Below, one piece after another: positions 1-8,543 of a stretch of 21,818 bases of DNA. The notes beneath the pieces were generated by a model that made no database searches, was not told where the DNA came from, and saw only the letters and a list, made by a program, of their open reading frames with translations. Position numbers and translations under genes: made by a program. How positions within the stretch are numbered: position 1 is the stretch's first letter; the number at the start of each line of letters is the position of its first letter. Source of the DNA: Candidatus Aminicenantes bacterium UBA4820 (GTDB lineage: Bacteria; Acidobacteriota; UBA4820); NCBI GenBank assembly GCA_002402325.1, contig DHFQ01000044.1, forward strand, positions 1 through 21,818, in the 5' to 3' direction.

Positions 1-99
1 TACAATTTTGTTACATCTTTAATTTTTTGAGGCAGAAATAGGATAAATCCTGGTTGATATTTTCAGAGTCTAAAAGAGACAAAAAAATTGCAATCTTAA

Positions 100-1206
100 T
101 CACATAAGTTTAATCAAAACAATTTCTCCGGGTTTGAAGAGTCTCATTGGAGGTCCCCATGACCCGGCACCACCTGTAACAATCAGAGTCATTTTCCCTA
201 TTTTAAACTTTCCATAGTTGTAGGGATACGCCATCTTTGAAAAATAGTTGAAGGGCCATATCTGGCCGTTGTGAGTATGACCAGATAGCATTAAATCAAC
301 GCCTTTTTCTGAGGCTTCCTTTATTTGAAGTGGTGAATGGCTTAAAAGAATTAAATAGCCATCTTTATAATCCGAAAGTGCTCCCTTAAGGTAGTCTCCA
401 CTTTTTTTTATGTGCCTTTTTGCAGTCAGGTCATCAATTCCTGCAATAATAAGATTATCTTTCACCTGAACATTTCTATTTCTCAAAAGAGTTATTCCCG
501 ATTGTTCAAAGAACTTTTCAGAAACCTTTTCACCAAGGTAAAATTCATGATTCCCAAGAACTCCATAAACCCCATACTTTGCTTTGATTGTCTTCATTAT
601 CTCTGATAAACCATCATCTCCAACTTTGCTGGAATCAATCAGATCACCCGTTACAAGAACTATATCTGGCTCAAGCAAATTTACCTCTTTAACAACTTTT
701 TTGAGAAAATTTGTGCCGATTATCGTTCCAAGATGAAGGTCTGAAATCTGAACTATTTTTAAACCTTCAACCTCTTTTTTATCAACATTGATCTTTTCTT
801 CCCGAATAATCGGCGTTCTCAAACCTTGATAGAGTGCAAAGATACTCAAAAGAAAGGATAAAACTACTGCGAAGTATCTTGCATACATAGAAGGTTCTTT
901 GAAATAGCCAAAAAGGGTTAAAATATCCCCAATTAAAATAAAAACGATGAAGATAAAGACAACTCCAATCCAGATTGCTCCGACTATCTCAAGAAAATTT
1001 GCCACCCCACCAAATCCTCTGTGGATTAGAATTCTACCAAGGATGTAACTTATCGTCAAAAAGCAAACAGCAAAAAGAAGGGGAATTTTTATCGCTTTTG
1101 AAGAAAACAAAGGTAAGGTTGAAACTCTGAAATAAAAGTAGGCGTTAAAAGATAACCACACCAAAATAAAAAATAGAAAAAACAAGAGGACACCTTTTCC
1201 TTTCAT
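100..1206 (-). CDS. Membrane-anchored calcineurin-like metallophosphoesterase
   Basis: 368 residues. The N-terminal 130 residues hold four hydrophobic segments (about 5-25, 41-60, 70-98, 107-128). They are followed by a cytoplasm- or periplasm-facing metallophosphoesterase domain with the full dinuclear metal motif series: SDLHLG (D156, H158), VTGDLID (D188), LGNHEF (N219, H220), LSHSP and SGHTHNGQ near the C terminus. This layout matches the YkuE/YaeI-like family, some members of which act on lipid phosphate esters; the substrate here cannot be read from the sequence. The start lies 7 bases after the ATP sulfurylase stop and has no clear Shine-Dalgarno, so it is probably translated from the sat transcript. 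The family assignment is solid; any functional link to sulfate activation is not shown. Confidence 0.9.
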   Translation of the reverse strand: MKGKGVLLFFLFFILVWLSFNAYFYFRVSTLPLFSSKAIKIPLLFAVCFLTISYILGRILIHRGFGGVANFLEIVGAIWIGVVFIFIVFILIGDILTLFGYFKEPSMYARYFAVVLSFLLSIFALYQGLRTPIIREEKINVDKKEVEGLKIVQISDLHLGTIIGTNFLKKVVKEVNLLEPDIVLVTGDLIDSSKVGDDGLSEIMKTIKAKYGVYGVLGNHEFYLGEKVSEKFFEQSGITLLRNRNVQVKDNLIIAGIDDLTAKRHIKKSGDYLKGALSDYKDGYLILLSHSPLQIKEASEKGVDLMLSGHTHNGQIWPFNYFSKMAYPYNYGKFKIGKMTLIVTGGAGSWGPPMRLFKPGEIVLIKLM

Positions 1207-1213
1207 TATAAAA

Positions 1214-2476
1214 TCATTTCTTTAATTCTGGGTCTGCCTTTGAATGAAGTTCGATTTTCTCTTTCTTTTCAAGATTGTCGTAGTATTCTTTTAATACCTC
1301 AATCACTTCAGGTTTTGAAAACTCTTTGGGAACAGGCTTTCCTTCGCTCATCAACTTCCTTAAAAGAGTGCCAGAAAGCATCAATCTCGCTCCTCCCTGA
1401 TAATTTCCATTTTCATCAATTTTTGCAATTGTTTCGTGGGGACAGGTTTTCATTGAAGCCATAGAACCACATTCATAACAGTAAAATGTCCAGTCAAGGG
1501 GAAGGGGCTTTATCTTTAAAGCATCATCAGGGATTTCATCAAATATCTTTTGTGCATCAAAGGGACCGTAGTAGTCCCCCACTCCTGCGTGGTCTCTTCC
1601 AACGATGAGATGAGAACAGCCGTAATTCTGTCTGAAAAGTGCGTGAAGTAGGGCTTCTTTAGGACCAGCGTATCTCATATCAAGTGGATAACCCCCAACC
1701 GCAACCCTCTCCTTTCTAAAATATTTTTCAATTAGAACATTTATTGCCTTTACCCTTACATCAGCGGGAATATCACCAGGCTTAAGATTGCCTACGAGTT
1801 GATGGATGTAAACCCCATCACAAACCTCAATTGCAATCCATGCAAGATAGGCGTGAGAGTTGTGCATTGGGTTTCTTAGTTGAAGCGCTGCTACCTTCTG
1901 CCATCCCCTTTCCTCAAAAATTTTTCTTGAATCAAATGGAGTGTGATAAAGCCCTTTAAACTTCTCAGGGAAATAAGATTGGGAGATAACCTGGACATCC
2001 CCTCCAATATTAAATTCTTTCTGATTCATCACCATTTTTACACCGGGATGTTTTTCATCAGTTGTTTTAAAAACTTCTCTGCACTCCTCCTCTTTGTCTA
2101 CCTTATATTTTTCATCAATCTTGATTATTGCAAGAATCTCATCAGTTTCTTCATCAAATAAAGAGACTTCATCATTTTTTGATAAAGATTTAGCCGTTTC
2201 TTCTGAAACTGAAAGTGTTATGGGAATAGGCCAGAAGAGGTTTTTGTAAGATGGAAGTGCCATCTCTTTTACACATCCTCTCCAATCATCATATCCCATA
2301 AAACCTCTAAGTGGAGTAAATCCTCCGTTTCCAATCATAATGAGGTCGCCACTCTCCCTTGATGTGATGGGGATTTTCTTTAATGACTCTGCCTTTTTTT
2401 TCATCTCTTTTCTAAATTCTTCTTTGACAAGTGCTGGTAACAACTCTTTGCTTCCGTGTGGAGAAATTAAAGCCAT
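1214..2476 (-). CDS. sat: Sulfate adenylyltransferase (ATP sulfurylase)
   Basis: 420 residues, the usual size of the single-chain prokaryotic ATP sulfurylase. The enzyme makes adenosine 5'-phosphosulfate and pyrophosphate from ATP and sulfate, or runs in reverse in sulfur oxidisers. Visible motifs are the nucleotide-binding QLRNPMHNSH (199-208), GRDHAGVGDYYGPFDAQ (293-309) and a likely zinc site C333-x2-C336 with C345 and H347. There is no fused APS kinase domain. The start ATG has AGGAGG five bases upstream (2482-2487). No APS reductase, APS kinase or sulfite reductase gene is in the window, so whether it serves assimilation or respiration is open. It is first of a two-gene unit with the phosphoesterase and is divergent from lpxC. 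Confidence 0.96.
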   Translation of the reverse strand: MALISPHGSKELLPALVKEEFRKEMKKKAESLKKIPITSRESGDLIMIGNGGFTPLRGFMGYDDWRGCVKEMALPSYKNLFWPIPITLSVSEETAKSLSKNDEVSLFDEETDEILAIIKIDEKYKVDKEEECREVFKTTDEKHPGVKMVMNQKEFNIGGDVQVISQSYFPEKFKGLYHTPFDSRKIFEERGWQKVAALQLRNPMHNSHAYLAWIAIEVCDGVYIHQLVGNLKPGDIPADVRVKAINVLIEKYFRKERVAVGGYPLDMRYAGPKEALLHALFRQNYGCSHLIVGRDHAGVGDYYGPFDAQKIFDEIPDDALKIKPLPLDWTFYCYECGSMASMKTCPHETIAKIDENGNYQGGARLMLSGTLLRKLMSEGKPVPKEFSKPEVIEVLKEYYDNLEKKEKIELHSKADPELKK

Positions 2477-2503
2477 CTTAGCCTCCTAAAAAATTCTTTC
2501 AGG

Positions 2504-2532
2504 TTTATAAGTCTACCTCAAAAAGAAATTAA
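2504..2532 (-). promoter_or_regulatory. Candidate promoter for sat
   Basis: On the minus strand TTAATT (2532-2527) is followed after 17 bases by TATAAA (2509-2504), about 28 bases before the sat start. The -10 is good and the -35 weak. No other candidate in the sat/lpxC gap reads toward sat as well. Confidence 0.35.
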
Positions 2533-2615
2533 ATGAAATGACAAATAGGACATTCATAGAGACACAAATGACACTAAAATTGGGGAAAATGACTATTTTT
2601 TGCCTCTTTTAAATA

Positions 2616-2624
2616 TGGTATGAT
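2616..2624 (+). promoter_or_regulatory. Extended -10 promoter for lpxC
   Basis: TGGTATGAT is an extended -10 element (TGn followed by TATGAT), 29 bases before the TTG start of lpxC. The expected -35 position holds only a T run. Extended -10 elements with poor -35 boxes also occur before mutL and before the gene at 10567, which supports the reading. Confidence 0.4.
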
Positions 2625-2653
2625 TCTTGCTTTTGCCAAATTTGGAGGTTTAG

Positions 2654-3541
2654 TTGTATTATCAGAAAACGATTGAAAATGAAATTTCCTGCGTGGGAAT
2701 CGGACTTCATTCAGGGCAGAAAGTTTCTTTAAAAATTCTTCCCGCCCCGCCTGATACAGGAATAGTATTTAGAAGAATTGATAAAGGTGGGGTTGAGATA
2801 CCCGCAAAGGCTCTCCTTGTAAGAAAAGTTGATTACGCAACGAGTTTATCAAGGGGAGAAACTACCGTTAAAACAGTTGAACACCTTCTTGCAACCTTTT
2901 ATGGCCTTCAAGTGGATAATGCATATATAGAACTCGACACAGCAGAAGTTCCAATTATGGATGGTTCCGCTGCTCCCTTTGTTTTTCTTATTGAAGAGGC
3001 AAAAATTAAGGTTCAGGATAAACCAAGGCCCTATCTTAAAATCCTCTCTTCACTTTTTTATGAGGATAATGACAAGTATATAAAGGTGGTTCCGAGTGAT
3101 GAGTTTAGAATTACCTATTTTGTTTCCTACGATCACGCCCTAATTTCAGAGCAGACTTTAACTCTTCCAATAACTCCTGAGATTTTCAAAGACCAGATTG
3201 CTCCAGCAAGGACATTTGGATTTCTTTACGAAGTTGAAGAGTTAAGAAGGATTGGGTTGACACTTGGAGGCTCAAAAGATAACGCTGTTGTACTTGATGA
3301 CAATAAAATTTTAAACGATAGACTTCGTTTTCCAAATGAATTTGTAAGGCATAAAGTTCTCGACCTGATGGGAGATTTATCACTTTGCGGCTTCCAGCTT
3401 CAGGCGCACATCTATGTCAGAAAAGGTGGCCATAACCTTCACACAAAAATGGCACAAATTATAAAGGAAAGTCTCTCCTCTCAGATGGTTACATTTATTG
3501 ATGAGGATTCAATGTATAAATCAACCCAACCTTTCGCATAA
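2654..3541 (+). CDS. lpxC: UDP-3-O-acyl-N-acetylglucosamine deacetylase
   Basis: 295 residues, a single LpxC with no FabZ fusion. This cytosolic zinc amidase carries out the committed step of lipid A synthesis, so the cell should have an LPS-type outer membrane. Catalytic residues can be placed: E76-H77 in VEHLLA, the zinc ligands H233 and D237 in HKVLD, and H260 in HNLH. They keep the spacing of the E. coli residues (E78/H79, H238, D242, H265) with a constant offset. The start codon is TTG, chosen because GGAGG (2644-2648) lies five bases upstream and the N terminus YYQKTIENEISCVGIGLHSG matches the family start. It is transcribed alone, between its own promoter and a strong terminator; no other lpx gene is present. 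Confidence 0.96.
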   Translation: MYYQKTIENEISCVGIGLHSGQKVSLKILPAPPDTGIVFRRIDKGGVEIPAKALLVRKVDYATSLSRGETTVKTVEHLLATFYGLQVDNAYIELDTAEVPIMDGSAAPFVFLIEEAKIKVQDKPRPYLKILSSLFYEDNDKYIKVVPSDEFRITYFVSYDHALISEQTLTLPITPEIFKDQIAPARTFGFLYEVEELRRIGLTLGGSKDNAVVLDDNKILNDRLRFPNEFVRHKVLDLMGDLSLCGFQLQAHIYVRKGGHNLHTKMAQIIKESLSSQMVTFIDEDSMYKSTQPFA

Positions 3542-3574
3542 CCTCCTGTTTTTCAACCTTCCTCCACACCTCAT

Positions 3575-3597
3575 AGAGCCCCTTTTGGGGCTCTTTT
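3575..3597 (+). terminator. Intrinsic terminator of lpxC
   Basis: A perfect 8-bp stem, AGAGCCCC and GGGGCTCT around a TTTT loop, is followed by TTT, 33 bases after the lpxC stop. The uridine run is only on the plus strand, so it serves lpxC. The stop codon of the convergent propeller gene lies immediately beyond it, and that gene's mRNA would also contain the stem but without a U tract. Confidence 0.85.
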
Positions 3598-3598
3598 A

Positions 3599-4978
3599 TT
3601 ATTCACAAACAGAGCTTTCTTCAACACCTGATTCCGATTTTTGTAAAGATTCATCAACAATAGTCAGAGTTAAGGCAGAAGTTGTGTTTGTAAATTTAAG
3701 ATTTCCTGAGCCAGAACTCAATTTAACTCTTTTTAATGGAGAATCTTCAATGGCAGAGCAGGTATCTATCTCCCCTTTTTTGTCAGTCTTTACTATAAAA
3801 GAGGTAAGAGCAGAAGAGGAGGCTGAAACCCCAAGCATCGCTATTCCCTTGTCTTTTGTCGGTTTTGCCTGATAAAGAAGTTCCTTTCCATTGATTTTAT
3901 AAGATTTTTTCCAGATTATTTTTCCTGACCAGTCAATTTTAAAGGCAAAAGAGTAATATTCGTTTGTTGATGAGGTTGAACCTCCGCACAATAAAAAGCC
4001 GTGTGATCCATACGGTTTAGCGGATTGAATAAACTCTGATGTTTTAACACCATCAGATTTGTATCCATAAGATTTTTGCCAGGTATCCCCCCCAAAAGAA
4101 TCTATTCTTACGACCCATCCCTTTGATTCTTCTGCACTTAAGGATGTCTCGCCAACCAAAAGATAACCCCCATCATTTCCTTCAGTTATGCTATAAGCAT
4201 AGTTGTCAGATAAATTGCCGTAGTACTTTTGCCACTTTATGATTCCAGCTCCATCTATTTTTACAGCGATTCCATTGTAATTCTGTCCACTTTTTGATTT
4301 TGATGTCCCTGCTATCAAAAATTCTCCATCTTTATTTTTATAAAGTTGATACACGGAATCATCATCTCCGCCATCATAAGTTTTCCCAAAGTTCACAAAT
4401 CCGCCCGGTGTAAGGCTAAGCAAAAAGATGTCATTATTTGGGGGTTGCTCATCCTCTTTTCCTCCTCCATCTCCCCCAGATGAATTTGGTGTAACTCCCA
4501 GAATGAGATAATTGCCTTTATCATCTTCTTTTGCATCTACTGCCCAGTCGTCTCCCGCTCCACCAAAAATCCTTGCCCAGAGAATGACACCCAACTTATC
4601 CACTTTGAAAATGATTGCATCACTTAGTTGTGCTCCAAGTGATGTTGTTTCACCAACAACAAGAAATCCTCCATCACTCGTTGGGATAACACCATAACCA
4701 AGATCATTTTCACTTCCACCGTAGGAATATTGCCATTCAATCTCTCCATAAGAATCAAACCTTGCCACCACTATATCAGATAGTTGTCCATCGCTAAGTG
4801 TAGTTGGAGTGGAACCTTGTTGATCGCAGTAACCAGTAGCAATAAAACCTCCATCTGAAAGAAGGCTAAAGGAGTTGAAAACACAGGTTGATGTGAATTC
4901 GTAACTCTTTATGAAACCTGTAGAAAACATATTTATACAGAAAATAGCAAAGATAAAAGCAGCAACACCTTTTTTCAT
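3599..4978 (-). CDS. Exported seven-repeat beta-propeller-like protein
   Basis: 459 residues with an N-terminal signal-like segment (residues 1-22) and no lipobox. The body is seven imperfect repeats of 51-64 residues, each ending in a motif like DGGFLVVGETS; these start near residues 41, 101, 153, 217, 268, 325 and 376. The preceding part of each repeat reads roughly D-x-x-G-x-I-x-W-x-x-x-Y-G-G. Seven such units predict a closed seven-bladed beta-propeller. A short tail (about 405-459) may be a stub or linker. The start has AAGGAG eight bases upstream. The function is not known: propellers of this kind bind ligands or proteins and carry no catalytic motif I can see. The next gene on this strand also encodes an exported protein, but the two are separated by 242 bases. 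Confidence 0.8.
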   Translation of the reverse strand: MKKGVAAFIFAIFCINMFSTGFIKSYEFTSTCVFNSFSLLSDGGFIATGYCDQQGSTPTTLSDGQLSDIVVARFDSYGEIEWQYSYGGSENDLGYGVIPTSDGGFLVVGETTSLGAQLSDAIIFKVDKLGVILWARIFGGAGDDWAVDAKEDDKGNYLILGVTPNSSGGDGGGKEDEQPPNNDIFLLSLTPGGFVNFGKTYDGGDDDSVYQLYKNKDGEFLIAGTSKSKSGQNYNGIAVKIDGAGIIKWQKYYGNLSDNYAYSITEGNDGGYLLVGETSLSAEESKGWVVRIDSFGGDTWQKSYGYKSDGVKTSEFIQSAKPYGSHGFLLCGGSTSSTNEYYSFAFKIDWSGKIIWKKSYKINGKELLYQAKPTKDKGIAMLGVSASSSALTSFIVKTDKKGEIDTCSAIEDSPLKRVKLSSGSGNLKFTNTTSALTLTIVDESLQKSESGVEESSVCE

Positions 4979-4998
4979 AACAATCTCCTTAAGGTCTT

Positions 4999-5026
4999 AT
5001 TTTAATCCAAATCAAAAAAAATTCAA
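4999..5026 (-). promoter_or_regulatory. Candidate promoter for the propeller gene
   Basis: On the minus strand TTGAAT (5026-5021) and TAAAAT (5004-4999) are separated by 16 bases, with T-rich sequence between them. Transcription would begin about 14 bases before the ATG, just ahead of the AAGGAG ribosome binding site. The rest of the gap to 5220 holds an isolated plus-strand TTGACA (5140-5145) without a matching -10 and nothing else I recognise. Confidence 0.45.
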
Positions 5027-5220
5027 CAATTGAAATTTTTCATAGGGAATGTATAAAAACTTCAAGTTACCCTTATAGTAATAAGCATAACAAGAAATCA
5101 AGAATTTTGATTAGTTGTTACCGAAGGTTAAATTCTAAATTGACAAAAAATCTCCTAACAATCTGACTTTAGAAATTCTATTCCTCAACATCTATTTCTT
5201 TCATTTTGCGTCTCTCAATT

Positions 5221-7143
5221 TTATCTTGTAAAGGTGAAAGGCTCTGATATTCCTCCCTGCGAATCTTCAACTGTGATTAAAACGGGACTCCCTTTTGGCA
5301 CCATATTTTTGAGTGTTTTTCCGCCTTTTGCGACAATTTTTGTTGACCCCTTGTGCTTTACTTGAGGAACTTCAATTCCATTTACTTTCACCGTTGTATC
5401 ATAAGAAAAATTTTCTCCAACAACAGAAAGCCTGAATGGGTCTTTAAGTGCAGTAACAGAAGAAATTCCATATTTGTAGGTAGAAAAACTCCACAATTCT
5501 CCCGTTGAACTTCCACATCCTCCCTCAGTATCAACTCTCCAGTAATAGGTTTTTCCATATTCAAGATTTGATAGTGTGTAGGTTGTGGCATTGCTTGAAG
5601 CAAGAAATGGAGGATTTGCGTTCTCTCCAAAATAGAGTAAATAGTTTGATGAATTTCCCTGCCAGGAAAGTTGGACTGTAAGTTTTTGATTTATAGATTT
5701 GTCAGAAGGGACTGGATTGGAAACTGGTATGATTCCAGATGGGGTGAGATTAACATCAACTACAACTTTTGAAGTTCCAACATCAACACTCTTTGTTTCT
5801 GAACAGTATCCGGGGTAACTAAAAGTTACAGTAAAACTGCTATTTTGAGGAAGGGGTCTAAAATAAAAACCGTTTTCTGATGCGTATCTCGGATTTTCAT
5901 TGTGAATAAAAGGAACTTCCTCAACATCAACCCTCGCCTTTAAAGGAAGTCCCGTTGAAGAGTCCTTAATGTGCCCTTCGATTCTCGGTGAATCAAGAGT
6001 TTTATTTAAAAAATATTTCCACGCTGTTTTTTGTCTTTCAACCGTAACATCGCGCCACTGTGTATAATCGGGTTGAAAGTCCGTTGAATTAACCTCAATA
6101 CAAACAGAAAAAGTTCCATATCTTCCATAATGGCTGTCATCTGAAGAGCCATCTGTAAGATAAATTGTTGACCAACCTGCCCCAGTTGCATACATCCCTG
6201 TTTTTCCCTGGTCATTTTCAAGAATTGAATTTAATTCTGATGCAAGTTCCCAATATGCTTGATTGTCTGAAGGGTCGTAACAACCGAAGGGATAGAGAAT
6301 GTATTCTCCATAAGAATGATAGGTCAGGGCATATATTGCAGGATTTTCTGCCATTATTCTATCCATAGCCTTTGTCTCTGGTTCAGAGTCTGGAGAAGTC
6401 CCCCTGTATGTTTCATCATAACACCAATCTGAAGACCCATTGCATAACCCCCAGTTAAAATCGTAATTTCTGTTTAAGTCAACAGGACAGTTGGGGTTTC
6501 TATTTTTTCTCCACCATATATCCTTTGTGAAGACATAGTTAATTCCATCAGGATTCACCATTGGAATGACTATGATGTTGATATTATCGACCCAATTTGT
6601 TACATCTGGATCAGTGCCGTAGTTTGATGTCAAATAATCAATAACATCAACCGAAATTTGAGAGGTCATTACCTCCCTTGCGTGATGTTGAGCATCAAGA
6701 ATAAAGGATGGTCTGTCGTTTGGTGTTGAAACATCCTTCGTTATTATTACAGCGTAAAGATAATTCCCCTCCCATAATTCATCAGAAATTTTTTCAACCT
6801 TGCAAATATCGGGATGGTTCTCTGCAATTTGATTTATCATCGCTTCCATCTCTGATGGAGTATAATAAAGGTCAAGACTTGCATCTTCAGGAGTTGGCGA
6901 AGCCTTTTTTATAAAAACATCAAAACCATTTTTCTTAAGTTCATCAATTTGCTCTAAACTTGCAATGATTCCAACAAGATTTTTATTTCTATTTATCCCT
7001 GCTACATCAAGATTCATAGATTTTATCTTTTCAACATCCTGCAAACTTTTAATTTTTACTTCAATGAATGATTTTCCATCGGCAGCAAATAGGGAAAAAC
7101 TCAAAATCAATGACAAAAAAATGAAAACAAAACACTTCTTCAT
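5221..7143 (-). CDS. Secreted M14 zinc carboxypeptidase, multidomain
   Basis: 640 residues. Order: signal peptide (1-21, ending near FAADG), a small prodomain (about 25-80), the M14 peptidase domain (about 92-385), a carboxypeptidase-regulatory-like beta domain (about 387-470), a fibronectin-III-like domain with TYYWRVDTEGG and ELWSFST (about 475-565), and an IPT/TIG-like domain at the end. Zinc ligands are H154 and E157 in HHARE and H276 in YHSYG. Substrate and catalytic residues include DLNRNY (222-227) and E350 in CIEVN. The arrangement resembles carboxypeptidase T-type enzymes, which remove C-terminal residues from peptides outside the cell. All catalytic residues are present, so an active enzyme is expected. 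AAAGGAG lies seven bases before the ATG. It suggests a proteolytic, peptide-scavenging lifestyle. Confidence 0.93.
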   Translation of the reverse strand: MKKCFVFIFLSLILSFSLFAADGKSFIEVKIKSLQDVEKIKSMNLDVAGINRNKNLVGIIASLEQIDELKKNGFDVFIKKASPTPEDASLDLYYTPSEMEAMINQIAENHPDICKVEKISDELWEGNYLYAVIITKDVSTPNDRPSFILDAQHHAREVMTSQISVDVIDYLTSNYGTDPDVTNWVDNINIIVIPMVNPDGINYVFTKDIWWRKNRNPNCPVDLNRNYDFNWGLCNGSSDWCYDETYRGTSPDSEPETKAMDRIMAENPAIYALTYHSYGEYILYPFGCYDPSDNQAYWELASELNSILENDQGKTGMYATGAGWSTIYLTDGSSDDSHYGRYGTFSVCIEVNSTDFQPDYTQWRDVTVERQKTAWKYFLNKTLDSPRIEGHIKDSSTGLPLKARVDVEEVPFIHNENPRYASENGFYFRPLPQNSSFTVTFSYPGYCSETKSVDVGTSKVVVDVNLTPSGIIPVSNPVPSDKSINQKLTVQLSWQGNSSNYLLYFGENANPPFLASSNATTYTLSNLEYGKTYYWRVDTEGGCGSSTGELWSFSTYKYGISSVTALKDPFRLSVVGENFSYDTTVKVNGIEVPQVKHKGSTKIVAKGGKTLKNMVPKGSPVLITVEDSQGGISEPFTFTR

Positions 7144-7164
7144 CGGAATCTCCTTTCAAAAAAC

Positions 7165-7195
7165 ATTATACGATAAAACAAAGAAAATGTTTCAA
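7165..7195 (-). promoter_or_regulatory. Candidate promoter for the M14 peptidase gene
   Basis: A perfect minus-strand TATAAT (7170-7165) is 21 bases before the start codon. TTGAAA (7195-7190) is upstream with a long 19-base spacer. The transcript would carry the AAAGGAG site. Confidence 0.45.
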
Positions 7196-7222
7196 AATAT
7201 TCTCTTTATTTTTGAAATGGTG

Positions 7223-7228
7223 TATAAT
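7223..7228 (+). promoter_or_regulatory. -10 element for the eno operon
   Basis: A perfect TATAAT lies 34 bases before the eno ATG, in the 119-base gap shared with the divergent peptidase promoter. No convincing -35 was found at 16-18 bases upstream (TTCTCT at best). Confidence 0.4.
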
Positions 7229-7262
7229 AAAATATTCTAAACTTTAGTCGAAGAGGTGAAAT

Positions 7263-8543
7263 ATGATTATTGAGGCTGTAATTGGAAGAGAAATTCTTGA
7301 TTCAAGAGGAAACCCAACAGTTGAAGCGGAAGTTATTTTGTCTGATGGAACAACCGCAATCGCGTCCGTTCCATCTGGAGCGTCAACAGGTGAGCAGGAA
7401 GCTGTAGAGTTAAGAGATGGCGATAAGAAAAGATTTGAGGGAAAAGGCGTTTTGAAAGCAGTTGAGAATATTGAACAGGTCATTTCAGACCTGATTGAAG
7501 AGAGGATGGTAATTGATCAGAAGGAAATTGATTACGCTATGATACGAAAGGATGGAACTCCAAACAAAGGAGTGCTCGGGGCAAATGCAATTCTTGCTGT
7601 TTCGCTTGCTGTTGCAAGGGCTGCATCTCAAATTTGCAATCTTCCCCTTTACAGATATCTTGGCGGAGTTTATGCTCACAGGCTTCCTGTTCCGATGATG
7701 AATGTTTTAAATGGCGGCCTTCATGCGGATAACAACATAGATGTTCAGGAGTTTATGATAGTTCCCGTTGGAGCAGATTCATTTAGAGAAGCGGTAAGGA
7801 TGGGTGCGGAAACTTACCACGCTCTCAAATCACTGCTTAAGGAGAAAAAACTTTCAACAGCAATTGGCGATGAGGGTGGTTTTGCCCCAAATTTGAACGA
7901 GGATGAAGAGGCACTCGAGTATCTTGTAAAAGCAATTGAAAAAGCAGGATACAAACCCGGAAAGGATATCTATCTTGCAATTGATACCGCAGCGTCAAAT
8001 CTTTATGATGATGAGACAAAAACATACAGAATTGGGAAGCCAGTAAGGATTGAAGATGTTATCTCACTCTATAAATCGTGGGTTTCAAACTATCCTTTAA
8101 TTTCAATTGAAGATGGCGTTGGAGAAAACGATAGAGAAGGATGGAAAATGCTTACAAAAGAGATTGGAGATAAAGTTCAACTTGTTGCTGATGATTATGT
8201 TGTAACAAATCCAAAACTCTTTAAAAAGGCAATAAAGGATAAAATTGCAAATGCAATGTTAATTAAACCAAATCAAATTGGAACAGTTACGGAGACCTGC
8301 GAAGCGGTTGAAATTGCAAAAAGGGCGGGATATGGTGTTGTTTTTAGCCACAGGTCGGGTGAAACTGAAGATTCATTCCTTGCCGATTTTTCGGTTGCTT
8401 TAAATGCTGATTTCATAAAAACAGGTGCACCCTGCAGAATGGATAGGCTAACAAAGTACAATCAACTTATTAGAATTGAAGAAGAGTTAGATGAAGAGGC
8501 ATCCTATGCCGGTAATGAGGTATTAAAAAGGTTAAAGGAATGA
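7263..8543 (+). CDS. eno: Enolase
   Basis: 426 residues, full length. It interconverts 2-phosphoglycerate and phosphoenolpyruvate in glycolysis and gluconeogenesis. Recognisable are the catalytic loop SGASTGEQEAVELRDGD (38-54), GGLHA with H154, GDEGGFAPN with E204, metal ligands D241, E283 and D310/D311 in LAID, SIEDG and LVADD, the catalytic K335 in LIKPNQIGT, and FSHRSGETED (361-370). The loop has Q where H is common, which should not matter much. AGAGGTGA is a good ribosome site four bases before ATG. It heads a tight plus-strand cluster: its stop overlaps the next start as ATGA. Linkage of eno to an ftsB/divIC gene is widespread in bacteria. Confidence 0.98.
   Translation: MIIEAVIGREILDSRGNPTVEAEVILSDGTTAIASVPSGASTGEQEAVELRDGDKKRFEGKGVLKAVENIEQVISDLIEERMVIDQKEIDYAMIRKDGTPNKGVLGANAILAVSLAVARAASQICNLPLYRYLGGVYAHRLPVPMMNVLNGGLHADNNIDVQEFMIVPVGADSFREAVRMGAETYHALKSLLKEKKLSTAIGDEGGFAPNLNEDEEALEYLVKAIEKAGYKPGKDIYLAIDTAASNLYDDETKTYRIGKPVRIEDVISLYKSWVSNYPLISIEDGVGENDREGWKMLTKEIGDKVQLVADDYVVTNPKLFKKAIKDKIANAMLIKPNQIGTVTETCEAVEIAKRAGYGVVFSHRSGETEDSFLADFSVALNADFIKTGAPCRMDRLTKYNQLIRIEEELDEEASYAGNEVLKRLKE

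Noticed and set aside
1..99. Terminator or gene end at the left edge
   Set aside because: AGGATAAATCCT at about 40-51 is a small dyad without a U tract, and no open frame there shows family features.
3498..3872. 124-codon plus-strand frame after lpxC
   Set aside because: It overlaps the end of lpxC and the antisense of the propeller gene and crosses the lpxC terminator; it has no recognisable motif.
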